Origin: Eretmocerus hayati
Lineage: Eukaryota; Arthropoda; Insecta; Hymenoptera; Aphelinidae
Length of the DNA: 64,000 bases
Reading direction: 5' to 3'
NCBI GenBank assembly: GCA_029851415.1
Contig: CM056744.1
Location: 13,585,268 to 13,649,267 of the forward strand
Shown: positions 44,678 to 55,132 of the stretch, piece after piece
Numbering within the stretch: position 1 is the first letter of the stretch
How the letters are laid out: each line of letters opens with the position of its first letter
Notes under the pieces: generated by a model
The model's database searches: none
What the model saw: only the letters and a program-made list of their open reading frames with translations
Told to the model about the DNA's origin: nothing
Program-made: the position numbers and the translations under genes

Positions 44678-45947
44678 ATGTTCACAATGAAAATAATTAG
44701 TGTGTTTTTCATCATGGTGTTTACCATATTCTATTGTTATTTGTATCATGATAACTTCACAATTCAACTATTTGGGGAGGAAGAAGAGCCTGTGGAAGTT
44801 GATACCACTTGGTTTTACTTACAATGTGCTTGCACGCTGATTGTAACTATAAGTTTCCCCGTGTGTTTGAAGAATGTGTTCAACGAACGCAAGAAACTAG
44901 AGATACAAGAGGGACTTGTGCTTCTTCAAGACGAGATGATGAAATATGATGCAGCATCAGAAAATGATGTACCGCTCAAGGATTTAGAACATGAAAAGCC
45001 TGTGTTGGAGGCAAATCATCACAGATTCGTGTTGGTTCCAATCAAATGGTCCCTTATCTGGCGGCTATACAAAAAACAGAGGGATTTTTCTGGGCTGCTG
45101 AGGCGGTAGATGTCTCTAAGGATCTATCCGATTGGGATCGATTGAATGAGTGGAGAGAACATCATTTCCCATGTTCTTGCGTTTTTCACTGCCTCAAACG
45201 CTACAGTGGACAAAGATCTGATCCTGAACTTATGTGAGAAAGTCTAGATTCCAGAGGCGCGGTCATTTTACGGTTTCCAAATGGCTATGGAAAATATCCA
45301 CCATGAAATGTATGCACGGCTTCTGAACACATATGTCACTGATGACATATACGGAGAATTTCTTTTCAATACAACACGTATACAGAGATGTAATTCTATG
45401 AAGATGGAATGGAGTTTGAAGTGGATCAACAACTGCTCCACATCGTTCGCTGAGAGATTGATTGCATTACCAGCTCTTGAAGGACTTTTCTTTAGCAGCA
45501 GTTTCGCAGTGATTTTCTGGTTTGAACAAAGAGATCTACTACCAAGTTTTTCACATGCGAATGAGCTTCTTTACAGAGATCGTGACTTGCACAGTCATTC
45601 ATCATGTGTACTCCTCAAGAGTCTTGAAAGGGAACCCTCAGAAGCGAGAGTTCAAGAAGTCATTAGAAATGCTGTGGAGGTCGAGAAGAAATCCATTCAT
45701 GAATTTCTTCCGATAAAATCACTCGGAATAGATAGAACTCTGATGAATATAGATATTGAACACGGTGCTAAATGCTTACTGCTGAATTTAGGAAATATGC
45801 CAACCTTTGGTAGTGTGAATCCCTTTCATCAAGTCGGTTCCTTTCGAAGGAAAAACCCACACCTTTCACATAACGGTACCAGAGGATACGGAATGGTAAT
45901 TCAGTGGTGGTGGTTGCACAAAGCTTACCATTGATTCTGACTTCTAG
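44678..45947 (+). pseudogene. Ribonucleotide reductase small subunit (R2) pseudogene
   Basis: Class I R2, the subunit that makes the tyrosyl radical for dNTP synthesis. The R2 domain begins at RFVLVPIKWSLIW (about 45018). Seen: FFWAAEAVDVSKDL with the first iron-ligand Asp, YGFQMAMENIHHEMYARLL with the ExxH ligands and radical Tyr, LEGLFFSSSFAVIFW with the third Glu, then YRDRDLHSH, where the ligand Glu expected before LH is Arg. The C-terminal peptide that docks to the large subunit appears as LTIDSDF, ending at 45947. Frameshifts near 45075, 45165 and 45840 and stops at 45245 and 45897 kill it. The frame upstream of the R2 domain has two hydrophobic segments (IISVFFIMVFTIFYCYLY and FYLQCACTLIVTISFPV), so membrane anchoring is possible. 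It has no introns. Confidence 0.85.
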
Positions 45948-45999
45948 AGGATTACTATACAGTATGATCGTAATGTTTCAAGTGTGAGGAGAGAGGGGA

Positions 46000-46046
46000 A
46001 CCAGTATATAAGTTAGCATTAATGCATATAAAGTGTGAGTTCAACT
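46000..46046 (+). promoter_or_regulatory. Gene Y copy 2 promoter
   Basis: TATATAAG at 46005-46012, 35 bp before the ATG at 46047. No TCAGT initiator is seen here. Confidence 0.5.
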
Positions 46047-46461
46047 ATGTTCTCAGTAGGAAGAGACGGTGAGTGTTACTTCAAGGAGATCTAATCTCTC
46101 TCTCTTTTCTAATGGAATTTCTCTTCTTCTCTTCAGGTAGACTGAAAATAATCAACGCCCTCATGAATTATGATCAAGATCACTCCTACGGCGATTCATT
46201 CGCGTACTAGTACATATCCTATCAACATTTAAACGTCTCATACAGATTTTCAATTGTGTTCGACTTAACTGGTGGACACTCAATCCTATCAGTGTTTACT
46301 TACCACAGACTTGACGATGGAATTTTTGAGATTGATGAGAACTATTACACGAGTCTCCCAAAAACATACTACAAAATTGGGAACATTAGGGGAATTGCTG
46401 GTTTTATCTGGCATTGTTGACGCTACCTCACACACATTCAAGTTGTTGATTCGAAAAGCAG
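46047..46461 (+). pseudogene. Gene Y copy 2
   Basis: Exon 1 (46047-46068) encodes MFSVGRD plus one base, exactly the length of exon 1 in copy 1. The intron 46069-46136 is GT-AG. Exon 2 (46137-46461) reads RLKIINALMNY, SIVFDLTGGHSILSVFTYHR and IAGFIWHC, with a TAG at 46208-46210 and a TGA at 46418-46420. A donor at 46462 agrees with the intron of copy 1; the third exon was not found. Sequence similarity and the same splice positions in two separate elements support a real gene of unknown function. Here it follows R2. Confidence 0.6.
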
Positions 46462-47264
46462 GTAACTTGTACGAATAATGTTTTTGTTCCTCAATGATAA
46501 GTACAGTGATTGAAATTTACGCTACATGTATACATATATACGATACATACGATATTGACGATACATGTTCTTTTGCCTACTACCAGCCAAAGATCCTGTA
46601 TATTCCCTGTATTCCCGCAAAGAGAAATTCTTCAAGAATTTCACCCGATTTGGGCCAATGCTATACCACGAAGTAACTTAGCCAGACAACAAACCCACCT
46701 TCGGTGGAGTGAGGTATTACCAAAGGAAACGCCTGGGTGCAGCAATAGCAAACAGCCGCCTAGAATACTACGCCGTGAAGGCATCTATACGGTCACCATC
46801 AACAGGTTACCTGCCTTATTGCAAGATCCATGAGAACTGCGGCAGGTGGATCGACGCTGCAGTCTACCATCGGCATACGAGAACGCACGAGCAAATCCAG
46901 GTCGAAACAGATAAATCATATCCGTCACTTACTTGTTCCACTGTATATTTAAGGGAAACAACCAACAATCTTACGATGGAAAAAATCACCAGAGCCGACA
47001 TCAAGTTCAGCCAACGAGTGCAGAAGTGAGGGGTATCAAGAAATGATGTCCGCCGAGTGATCATGCGCACAGACACCCCACTCCATGGACTCCACAATGA
47101 GAACACTAGAAAAATTCGGAACGGTAGCCACCCTCACCGTGAAGCCAGAGACCCACTCAAAAACCAGCCACGTCCGTGTCACGTGTCACTGCCTAGATGA
47201 ACGGCAAGAGTTGGAGCTATTCCTAGACAACACCCAAAGCACAAAACCCGGGGAACACCCACCA
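46462..47264 (+). other. GC-richer insert, unrecognised
   Basis: From about 46600 the sequence resembles the retrotransposon-type segment at 40-42.7 kb in composition. Open frames (46709-47029 and 47085-47264) show no recognisable domain. The last one runs directly into polymerase sequence, marking a recombination or insertion border near 47265. Confidence 0.35.
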
Positions 47265-48044
47265 AAGACAGAGACTTCTATCTCTGACTCTGATTACAAT
47301 CATGTCAAACAAGTGTGGAACATGTTTGATATTAAATACTTGAGCGAGTAGGCTTTGCTGTACATGAAATGTGATATTTGAGTGCTTGCTGATAATTTTC
47401 AGAATCTCTGTTCGAGTCCCATGAAGAGTTATAGACAAGACCCCGCTTATTTGTCCACACTCCCAAGCTTCACCTGGGAGTGTATGTTACTACACACTCA
47501 AATTGAATTAGAAATCATAAAATGTCCGACAATGTCGTTATTCTTAGAGCAAGGTGTAAGAAGTGGCATATGTTGTGTTGTTAGACACTAGGCGGGATCA
47601 AATAATCAATACATGTCTGATTTTGATAGCTTCAAGGAGCAAAAATCTATTGGTTATTTTGATGTTAGCAACTTATATAGCTTTGCGACGCAACAACCGT
47701 TACGAGTGAAGAACTTTGAATGGGTTCAAGACCTCAATTTTGATGTTGAGAAAATTTCCGACGATCCAAACGTTGGCTACATCCTCATACTTGATTTAGA
47801 ATATCCAACGAGTATTCATAAATGTCATTTCGATTTACCATCCGCACATGAGAAGATGATTCCCCCTGATGCAACACATGAAAATCATAAGTTAATAACA
47901 ACTCTTTACGATGAAAAGGATTATACTATCCATTATAGATATTTAAAACAATATTTAGCAAATGGTTTTATATTAATCAAAATTTCAAGAATTCCGAAAT
48001 TTGAACACAGAGCCTGTCTATCACCTTACATCAATTTGCATTGA
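47265..48044 (+). pseudogene. PolB copy C, middle part
   Basis: Covers the stretch from SDSDYNHVKQVWNMFDIKYL through the LPSFTWECMLLHT and IGYFDVSNLYSFAT (motif A, Asp kept) regions to EKDYTIHYRYLKQYLANGF. It ends at 48044 before motifs B and C. Stops near 47351 and 47380 and others break it. The fragment lies upstream of the N-terminal part of the same protein, so the gene order is reversed relative to the protein. A stretch of roughly ten residues is missing between the end of one part and the start of the other. Confidence 0.8.
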
Positions 48045-48084
48045 TGCACAGCGTACACAGACGGGTTTTGGGTAAGCTCTAATC

Positions 48085-50287
48085 ATGGCTGAATATGAAC
48101 CCATTAAAATATTCGATATGATTAAGTTAGATTATGAGACACTTTTAACGCATTTCAATTTCTCCAAAAATCGTGATTCTGAAAACTTTTCACGTCTTCC
48201 AAGACTCGCGAGGAAATTCGCACAATTAGAAACCAGAATGTTAGATATTTTTAATTCTTCTGAATTCAAAAATAAAAGAACTGGATTCAAAGCTGAATAC
48301 GAATCTTATATTGATCAATGTCGATTAAATAAAAGAATACTTGTACATAAATATTCGAATCGAAGTAAAAAAAGCTCGGATAAATTAATTTTCTTTGAAG
48401 GTGAAAGTGCATTCCAGAATCGGATTCGCACTGGATTTGTTGAAAATATTAGTTGTAAAAACATTGGAGAATTCTTACAACGAGCACAACCAGAAGTCTT
48501 AAGATTTATCAGATCAATTATTCGCGAGTTAAAATTATTAAAGTGAATTTAATATTAGCAGCTCGATTTGAGTTGCTCGACTCTTCGTCGAATGTTGAAT
48601 ATTTCCAAACACATTATAAAACTTTACTCATATCGGATAGTACTAGGAAGTGGTACACCACTTCATCTCAGGATATAATTGATCAGATTTCTGAACACGA
48701 GGGCGAGGGTAGTGGATGGTCTCTCTCTGAAATTTTAAATTTAAAAATTAACATAATTAAATATAATCATGTTTGTGGATCTTCAAAAGTAGATGTACCC
48801 AAATGGATTGCACGCAGAAATGCTGTAAGAAACATTCAAACAACTGATGACCGATGCTTCCTTTGGTCTTTAATGCCTGCGTTATTTAATGTTCCTCGGG
48901 TGAGTGAGTGACATTTACAAATTGCTTATCCAGATCCTAGTTTGCATCTTAAATTCTCTAGGATGAGCTTTCCCGTTCAATTGAAATCAATTTCAAATTT
49001 TGAAAAACAGAACAAAGGTTATAGCATAAATGCATATGGAGCCGATCATTCAGAGAAGAATTTTCACCCTCTCTACTTAACAAAAATTGAACAGATGAAA
49101 CATATTGATCTGCTCCTACTCGATAACCATTATCTTTATATTAAAAATTTATCCAAATTGCTAGTACCTAACCTCACACACAGTGTTTTTGTATGTAGGA
49201 AATGTTTGCATTATTTTTACACAGATGAAAAATTTGTGATGCATAAAGAGCTTTGTTTAAAAAATGAGGATTAATGCACGATAACTTTTCCAAAGGAAGA
49301 CGTTGTCAAATTTACGAACTATCATAAAATGTTGGAGGCTCCGTATATAGTTTATACTGACTATGAATGCTATTTAACTAAAACAAATTCAGAATATTTT
49401 AAAAATTCAGATGATATAAATGTAAGCAAGCTTGCAAAATGCCTACCAGAGACATATTCCATTCTCTATGGGCTATTATTTACATAGTAAATATAATTCG
49501 GAAAAGACTGTGTACGCTTACCACGTTGGAGCTGATGTCTCCGAATGGTTTGCTTTGGAGCTTGAAAGGGTTGCCCAGGAAGTGGAACAAGTGAGTATTA
49601 TATATTTATAGTTTTTACTGATTTACTTGGAATTATATTATTATGTGATTGTTAGGAGCTGTCAAATCCAATCCCTCTTCATATGACTGATGAGGAGCGA
49701 TGGCCTTACAACAAGTTAAAACGTGTCACATCTGTGAGAAGGAGTGCCAACCAGATGACAGTCCTGTGATCGATCACGACCATCACACAGGTCAACCGAG
49801 GACTTTGGCTCATCGATCATGTAACCTCTCATATCGCAAGTCATTCATCATTCCAGTTATTTATCATAACGTTTCCCGGTGAGCTGTTTTTCTGTCAACC
49901 AATTAATTGACTATATCATTCACAGGTATGATGCTCATTTGATGATCACACACATCGCAAATGCAATTGAAGGGAGCATTCCAATCATACCACAGAATAT
50001 GGAACAGTATATTTCTTTCACAAAGTATGTGAATAACTCAAGGATTCAACTCCGATTCATCAATTCACTGAAATTTTTGAACGCTAGTCTAGATATCTTG
50101 CTAGACTACTGCCTGATGATAACAAATTGATTTTGCGAGCCCAATTTCAAGAGCAAATTGAGACGATTGCACAGAAAACGGGGTTAGATCAGGCTGAGAT
50201 TTTCGGTTTGTTAACAAAGAAAGGTAATTTTCCATATGACTATGTTCATAGTCTAGAAAGACTCTCCGAGACTCAAATACCATCGTT
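48085..50287 (+). pseudogene. PolB copy C, N-terminal part
   Basis: Starts at an ATG at 48085 and covers the N-terminal region (GSGWSLSEILNLKINIIK, WIARRNAVRNIQTTDDRCF), the zinc motif CRKCLHYFYTDEKFVMH, exonuclease I VYTDYECYL, CHICEKECQPDDSPVIDHDH and exonuclease II RYDAHLMI, to about 50287. Introns are 49591-49655 (same position as intron 1 of copies A and B) and 49879-49925, which is at a different place from intron 2 of A and B. A frameshift near 48540 and stops at about 48909 and 49273 inactivate it. At 50288 it changes directly to PC4-like sequence. Confidence 0.85.
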
Positions 50288-50925
50288 ATCACCTATAATC
50301 GTTGGTGCATTTGTCATCTATGATGACGATGCTAGGGGTGATGATGTTAACATAGTTTGCGAAAAAAAGAAGAGACTGGGCAACTCAAGAGGAAACTTGG
50401 GGACATGTTGGGGAGAAATATTTTTGAGGCTGAGGAAGCCGAAGTCACTGTTCGCGTGATTAAACCAAAGCAAGTATGATCTTATAGATTTTCCCACCAT
50501 CTCAAACTTTTATTCAAATTCATCTCTTGAATTGCAGTGTAAGAAGTAGAAGAGGCTCGTGATTGTAGAATCGAAAAGCCTTCAAGATAAAATTGAGATA
50601 CAAACTCTTGGGATCAAGGAAATACCATTTGGAATGGTTATGAAATCAGGAGAAAGAGGTATCAACATTGGTTTCATAACATGGAATAAATAACTTGACG
50701 AGATTAGGGAGCTTGCAGAGACTGAAGCAGGAAGATGCGGTGAGATTGATGACGAATTTCACGAATATAGGAGTCAGGGAGTTTTCCCGATACTAACATT
50801 AATTCAGAAAGATTCTAACACCATAAAAGCTTCATTCAATTCGTTTGTGGATTAACTATTCTTGGAAAAATTCGTCAATAAACGATCAGAAAATTTCATC
50901 ATATCGAATGAATCAAGCTGCAGCG
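50288..50925 (+). pseudogene. PC4-like protein, copy 4 fragment
   Basis: Begins inside exon 2 (VGAFVIYDDDARGDDVNIVC) directly fused to PolB C, and continues across the intron (about 50471-50538, here with a GCAAGT donor). It shows the PC4-like unit as MKSGERGINIGFITWNK and ends in a degraded helical domain near 50925. Frameshifts and stops occur throughout. The similarity to copy B is strong at DNA level, including the intron. It precedes the same intergenic module that follows copy B. Confidence 0.6.
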
Positions 50926-51213
50926 AGCTCATCTTGATTCATCGTCCAACGGCAAACGAGCCGCAGCAAGAAGCTGATGGCAGCACCTCTCGGGCCTCGC
51001 TCTCGCAAAGCTGAGAGAGGCCTGATTGGACAGGTAAGGTATGATGGCTACTGATGAGGAGGGGCGTAGCGAGAGGGAGGGAAGAGATTGGTGGAGTATA
51101 GCTATATGGGCCGAGCTATATGGTCAGATGATCGTAGCTGAGCTATATCCCCGGCGTGCATATAGCTATATTCTCGCGCTAGCTTAATTATTACTCATTA
51201 TTGTGCAATATTA
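50926..51213 (+). promoter_or_regulatory. Intergenic module upstream of OBL5, left part
   Basis: Related to 38200-38660: GCTGCAGCGAGCTC, GCTGATGGCAGCACCTCTCGGG and several GAGCTATA words. It is separated from its right part (52098-52376) by an inserted palindrome. Conservation of a noncoding module next to a repeated gene pair suggests a regulatory or replication role. Confidence 0.4.
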
Positions 51214-52095
51214 CAGTACCCTGCAAAAAAATGGAACACGGATACCTTCACTAAAACAGCCATTACTCCGACGTGTTTGGGTCTACGCCAATTTTTCACA
51301 AAGCACTTGAAAGATGAGAAAAAAATCTATCAAATTATGTGCTTTAAAAAATTTTTCAATCGGAATTTCATGCTTTTAATAGACACTCAAATTCGGAAAA
51401 ATTCTCATTTCAATCACTCATCGATCATTTATCGGGAAATTACGATAGCATGAAAATTCTTACGGGATGTTGTAGCTCTTTTCAAGACCTTCAAAATCGT
51501 TTTTTTATACATTACTCTACGATTTTTCACACCCGAGTTACGAGCGATCTCATACAAAGAATTTCGTACGAGTTGAGGGTATCGAAAGTATGGAGACATG
51601 AGTTTTTCTTAGTTGAGGTGGGCGGAAGTCTTTTCGACAAATTCTTGGAATGAACCTGGCCATTATTTCCTAGAATTCTGAAGATTTTACGTCAAAATCG
51701 TAGATTATGACCTTTTCCGTATTTTTGTTACACCCAACCTGTACAAAATTCTTTGTACGAGATCGCTCGTAACTCGGGTATAAAAAACCGTAGAGTAATG
51801 TACGAAAAATTGATTTTGAAGGTCTTGGAAAGAGCTACAACATCCCAAAAAATTTTCACGCTATCGTAATTTCCCAATAAATGATCGATGATTGATTGAA
51901 ATGAGAATTTTTCCAATTTTTAGTGTCAATTAAAGTCATGAAATTTCGATCAGAAAAGTCTTAAAACACATAATTTGATAGATTTTTTTCTCATCTTTCA
52001 AGTGCTTTTTAGAAAATTGGCGTAAACCCAAACCCGTCGGAGAAATGACTGTTTTAGTGAGGATATCCGTGTTCCATTTTTTTTGCAGGGTACTG
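51214..52095. mobile_element. Tc1/mariner-type palindrome, 882 bp
   Basis: Ends CAGTACCCTGCAAAAAAA and its complement, arms inverted over essentially the full length, and a TA duplication at 51212-51213 and 52096-52097. The TA target and CAGT start are typical of Tc1/mariner elements. No transposase frame was seen. Part of the arm sequence (TGTAGCTCTTTTCAAGACCTTCAAA) resembles 5970-6000. Confidence 0.75.
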
Positions 52096-52097
52096 TA

Positions 52098-52376
52098 TGC
52101 TCCCCGATTGGCCTAGGTTGACGTTGATATCACCCTGTTTGGAAATGCATCATCTCCTGGATGAGCTTTGTAAGGGTGGTTTGCACCCTTATTTACTACC
52201 CTTTATGGAAGTAGTAAACTACCCTTATAACTGAGGGCTGAACAAGCATAGCTCAACCTACTCTAGGATGATCATCTTCTGGGAGAGCACGATTTATTAG
52301 ATCATTAATTTGAATCATCGGCACTCCTTCTCTTCGATTTGCTATAAATCGCACATATTAAGCACGCTAGCTAAAT
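52098..52376 (+). promoter_or_regulatory. Intergenic module upstream of OBL5, right part
   Basis: Matches 38660-38830: CACCCTGTTTGG, GCATCATCTCCTGG, and an inverted AAGGGT.../...ACCCTT pair. A TATAAA-like GCTATAAATC near 52341 precedes the ATG at 52377. Confidence 0.4.
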
Positions 52377-52800
52377 ATGTCTCCACTCGACGCATTGAAT
52401 AGATCGGACAAATATCCCTCATCAGTTGGAGTTCGTAATTTGCCGACATCGCGTCGTTATATAATCGAAAGCGAGTGGATTAGAAATACAGAGTATGGTG
52501 ATACTTAAAAAACGTGAATTCTGGTTGGAGAAATTCAATCAAAAGAATGAGCTGTACTGTCGTGCTGTAGACACCGGAATATATGATCGTCTGGAATCCT
52601 ACTCTCACTCGACGAGGAATCAGAGAATGAAGATAAGGACGAGCAAGACGATGGCGTCAGAAGTTCTGGAGTAGTAGGAAGGAAAAACCAATCAGAATCT
52701 GCAGCATCCACCAGCAGAGCAACTTCGAGCAGACCAACTGACGACCGATCCGAGCCATCTTCCAATGGACATTCATAGAAAGTCAAAATGAATTGATAGA
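52377..52800 (+). pseudogene. OBL copy 5, internally deleted
   Basis: The start SPLDALNRSDKYPSSVGVRN, then SRRYIIESEWIRNTEYGD, is close to copy B. At about 52500 an internal deletion removes the middle strands and joins directly to LKKREFW-like sequence with loss of frame. The Ser/acidic tail is still recognisable to about 52700. No function can remain. It starts the module that continues into PC4-like copy 5. Confidence 0.55.
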
Positions 52801-54026
52801 ATGAGTTGTCCAAGAATATCTAAGTATAAGAATAGTACTCGAGCTGAATTGGATGAACGGTGAGTTTTTCTAAGTTTTCTAGTAACAGCAGGAATGCTAA
52901 AAGAATTTAAAAAGTCGGCACCATCATTGAATTTGTTTCAGAAGTTCGTTTCCATTTGCTTCTAAGCAATCTGCATCAGAAAGTTCATCTATAAATCCGA
53001 GTACATCGAAAACTGATGCATTGAAAATTGGAGCCTCAGGGATTTGTGGATGCTCTAGTTCCACAACTGCATCAAAAAATGCATCTATACATCAGAGTAC
53101 ACAAAAAACTGATGCATGAAAAACTGAAGCCCCAGAAACTTGTGAACCTTCCTGTGAAGAAACAAAGCGCGTATTATCCAAATCCAGACCTTTTGCATCG
53201 CCCATAAGAAGCGTAAAGACGAATGAATAACAAGCGGAGGTTGACGCCGCAGGCAACCGCGAATGACAGTATAAGAGAAAGGAGATAATCAAACCCTTGA
53301 CTACTTTCATCCCGACTAAACAGAGACATACTTCAATAAATTATTGCAGCTACCCGTCCTGGAACATTTTTACAAGCAATTACGAGGAAAGAACTTTTTA
53401 CTAACGATCGAGAGCGCATCTTTGCAGCCACCCAAGGTGTGCAGCTTCCTAAGCACAAGGCGCATGGAGTATATAAGCACCCAAACTTCAAGAGGTTCAC
53501 TTCAGTCAGGAGTCAGTCACATAGTAGTTCGGTCAGCCAAAGGGCCGAGTCTCTCAGTATTTTCCTTACAAGAGAAACCCTCACGGAAAAACCCTTAGTC
53601 GAGCTGACAGGATCGAAAAATCGAGCTGCCGCCAGCCGACCACATGAATTCTGTTTTGAGCTCAGCGAGAGCTGCGGTAAGTACGCGGAGACTTGCGATA
53701 GGAGCGCGCCAAGTTCTGCGGCAGGATGGAGTACTCGAGCTGTCGCCAGGTCGAGCGAAAGCCTGGCGCACGCTTTAGCCCGCGTCCTAACGACATATCG
53801 GCTCGAGTCCTGCATACATGCACGCTGCATCAAAACCATAATGAAGTGATTTTTTATAACACTATCATGACTACTTCCGCGACAATCTGATGTCTTTATT
53901 GTCCTAGATATTTTCTGTAATATTCAACCGAACTCTTAATAATATGCATGCATGCAAATCATGCAACAACAGGCACACCAGGGATCCGGTAAACATGTAC
54001 AACCTTGGGCCCGTACATCCTATCGC

Positions 54027-54097
54027 ATTGTCTTAGCTTAATGGTAGAGTACTTGCTTGGCACGCAGTAGATGAAGGTTCGAATCCCATCGGGGGTA
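54027..54097 (+). other. tRNA-Ala-like sequence, left arm
   Basis: D-arm GCTTAATGGTAGAGT, anticodon arm CTTGC-TTGGCAC-GCAGT (anticodon would be GGC) and a T-loop TTCGAAT are present. The T-stem and acceptor stem pair poorly, so this is probably a tRNA-derived pseudogene and not a working tRNA. Confidence 0.45.
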
Positions 54098-54417
54098 ATT
54101 TATTTTTTTTGTGATAATAATTTTTGGGTATACAAAGGTCAGTTTTTTTCAACGAATCGATGACTTCCAAAGTATCTTCGATTATCTTAATGTAAAGGCT
54201 TTAATTTTTTCAATTCTGCCCACGCAGAAGTTCTTATCCAACGATTGTTATAATCCTCTCGGAACCGAGTGATTTTCAAAAAATTGAAGAACTCTCATTC
54301 TCTGTACTGGATTTGGTATCAAATTCTATCGTGAATTTTTATTGATTCGCTGGAAAAATTGTTCATGGGTTCTGAGTATTGATGGCAATTAAAACTTTTT
54401 AAAAGTAAAATATAGTA

Positions 54418-54536
54418 CATTATTGCCCTGGGCGCGTACGCCCAATTCGGGCGCTAGGACAGTTTATTCCCTGAGCAAACCGAGGGAAATAAGTCCTTCG
54501 CGCCCAAAATGGGCCTGCTAGCACAGGGCAATAATG
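54418..54536. mobile_element. Small MITE in foldback spacer
   Basis: Ends CATTATTGCCCTG and its complement, 119 bp, with inner partial palindromes around GCGCCC. Noncoding. Confidence 0.55.
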
Positions 54537-55061
54537 ATTTTTCATCATGAGAACCCTAAAACCGCATTTGAATCCAGCCTTTTTAGGTTAGAATGATGAA
54601 AATAGTCGTACCATTTTCGGAGGGAATTATAATTTTCTGCTCGCCATGTTGGTTCCGCCATTGTAAATTTTCCGGATCTGAGTTCTTTTTCGTTATCATC
54701 GGCCCCAGAATCCCTTGTTTATACAATTTCACGAGAACCCGTTCAAGTCCGTTCTAGAGAATCCATTTTTTTCTTCTTGAGAAACTTCCAATTTTTCAAA
54801 TTGATTTGTTTATATAACAGATGTATAAATAGATGTCGAGCCAAGAGTGATACCACACTCGACTGCAACTATGATTCCGGGTGATTTAGCTAAAACCCAA
54901 CCGGTGAAGATACATGATCTACTACTCGATCAACTCAAAATTGCCGGAGAAAGCTAGGTGTCACGTATATTGAAAACTCGACATGCTTCGAAAGTCATCA
55001 ATTCGTTAAAAAAAACTGACCTTTGTATACCCAAAGATTATTATCACGAAAAAAAAAAAAT

Positions 55062-55132
55062 TACCCCCGATGGGATTCGAACCTTCATCTACTGCGTGCC
55101 AAGCAAGTATTCTACCATTACGCTAAGACGCT
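55062..55132 (-). other. tRNA-Ala-like sequence, right arm
   Basis: Inverted copy of 54027-54097 with a few differences (GCGTAATGGTAGAAT in the D-arm). Same anticodon loop and poor acceptor pairing. Confidence 0.45.

Noticed and set aside
53439..53849. Open frame in the foldback arm, mirrored at 55310-55630
   Set aside because: Mirror-image frames in inverted arms. They cross the element border and have no recognisable domain.
54027..54097. Functional tRNA-Ala gene
   Set aside because: Acceptor and T-stems pair poorly, the GGC anticodon is not normally used for Ala in eukaryotes, and the sequence is part of a foldback arm.
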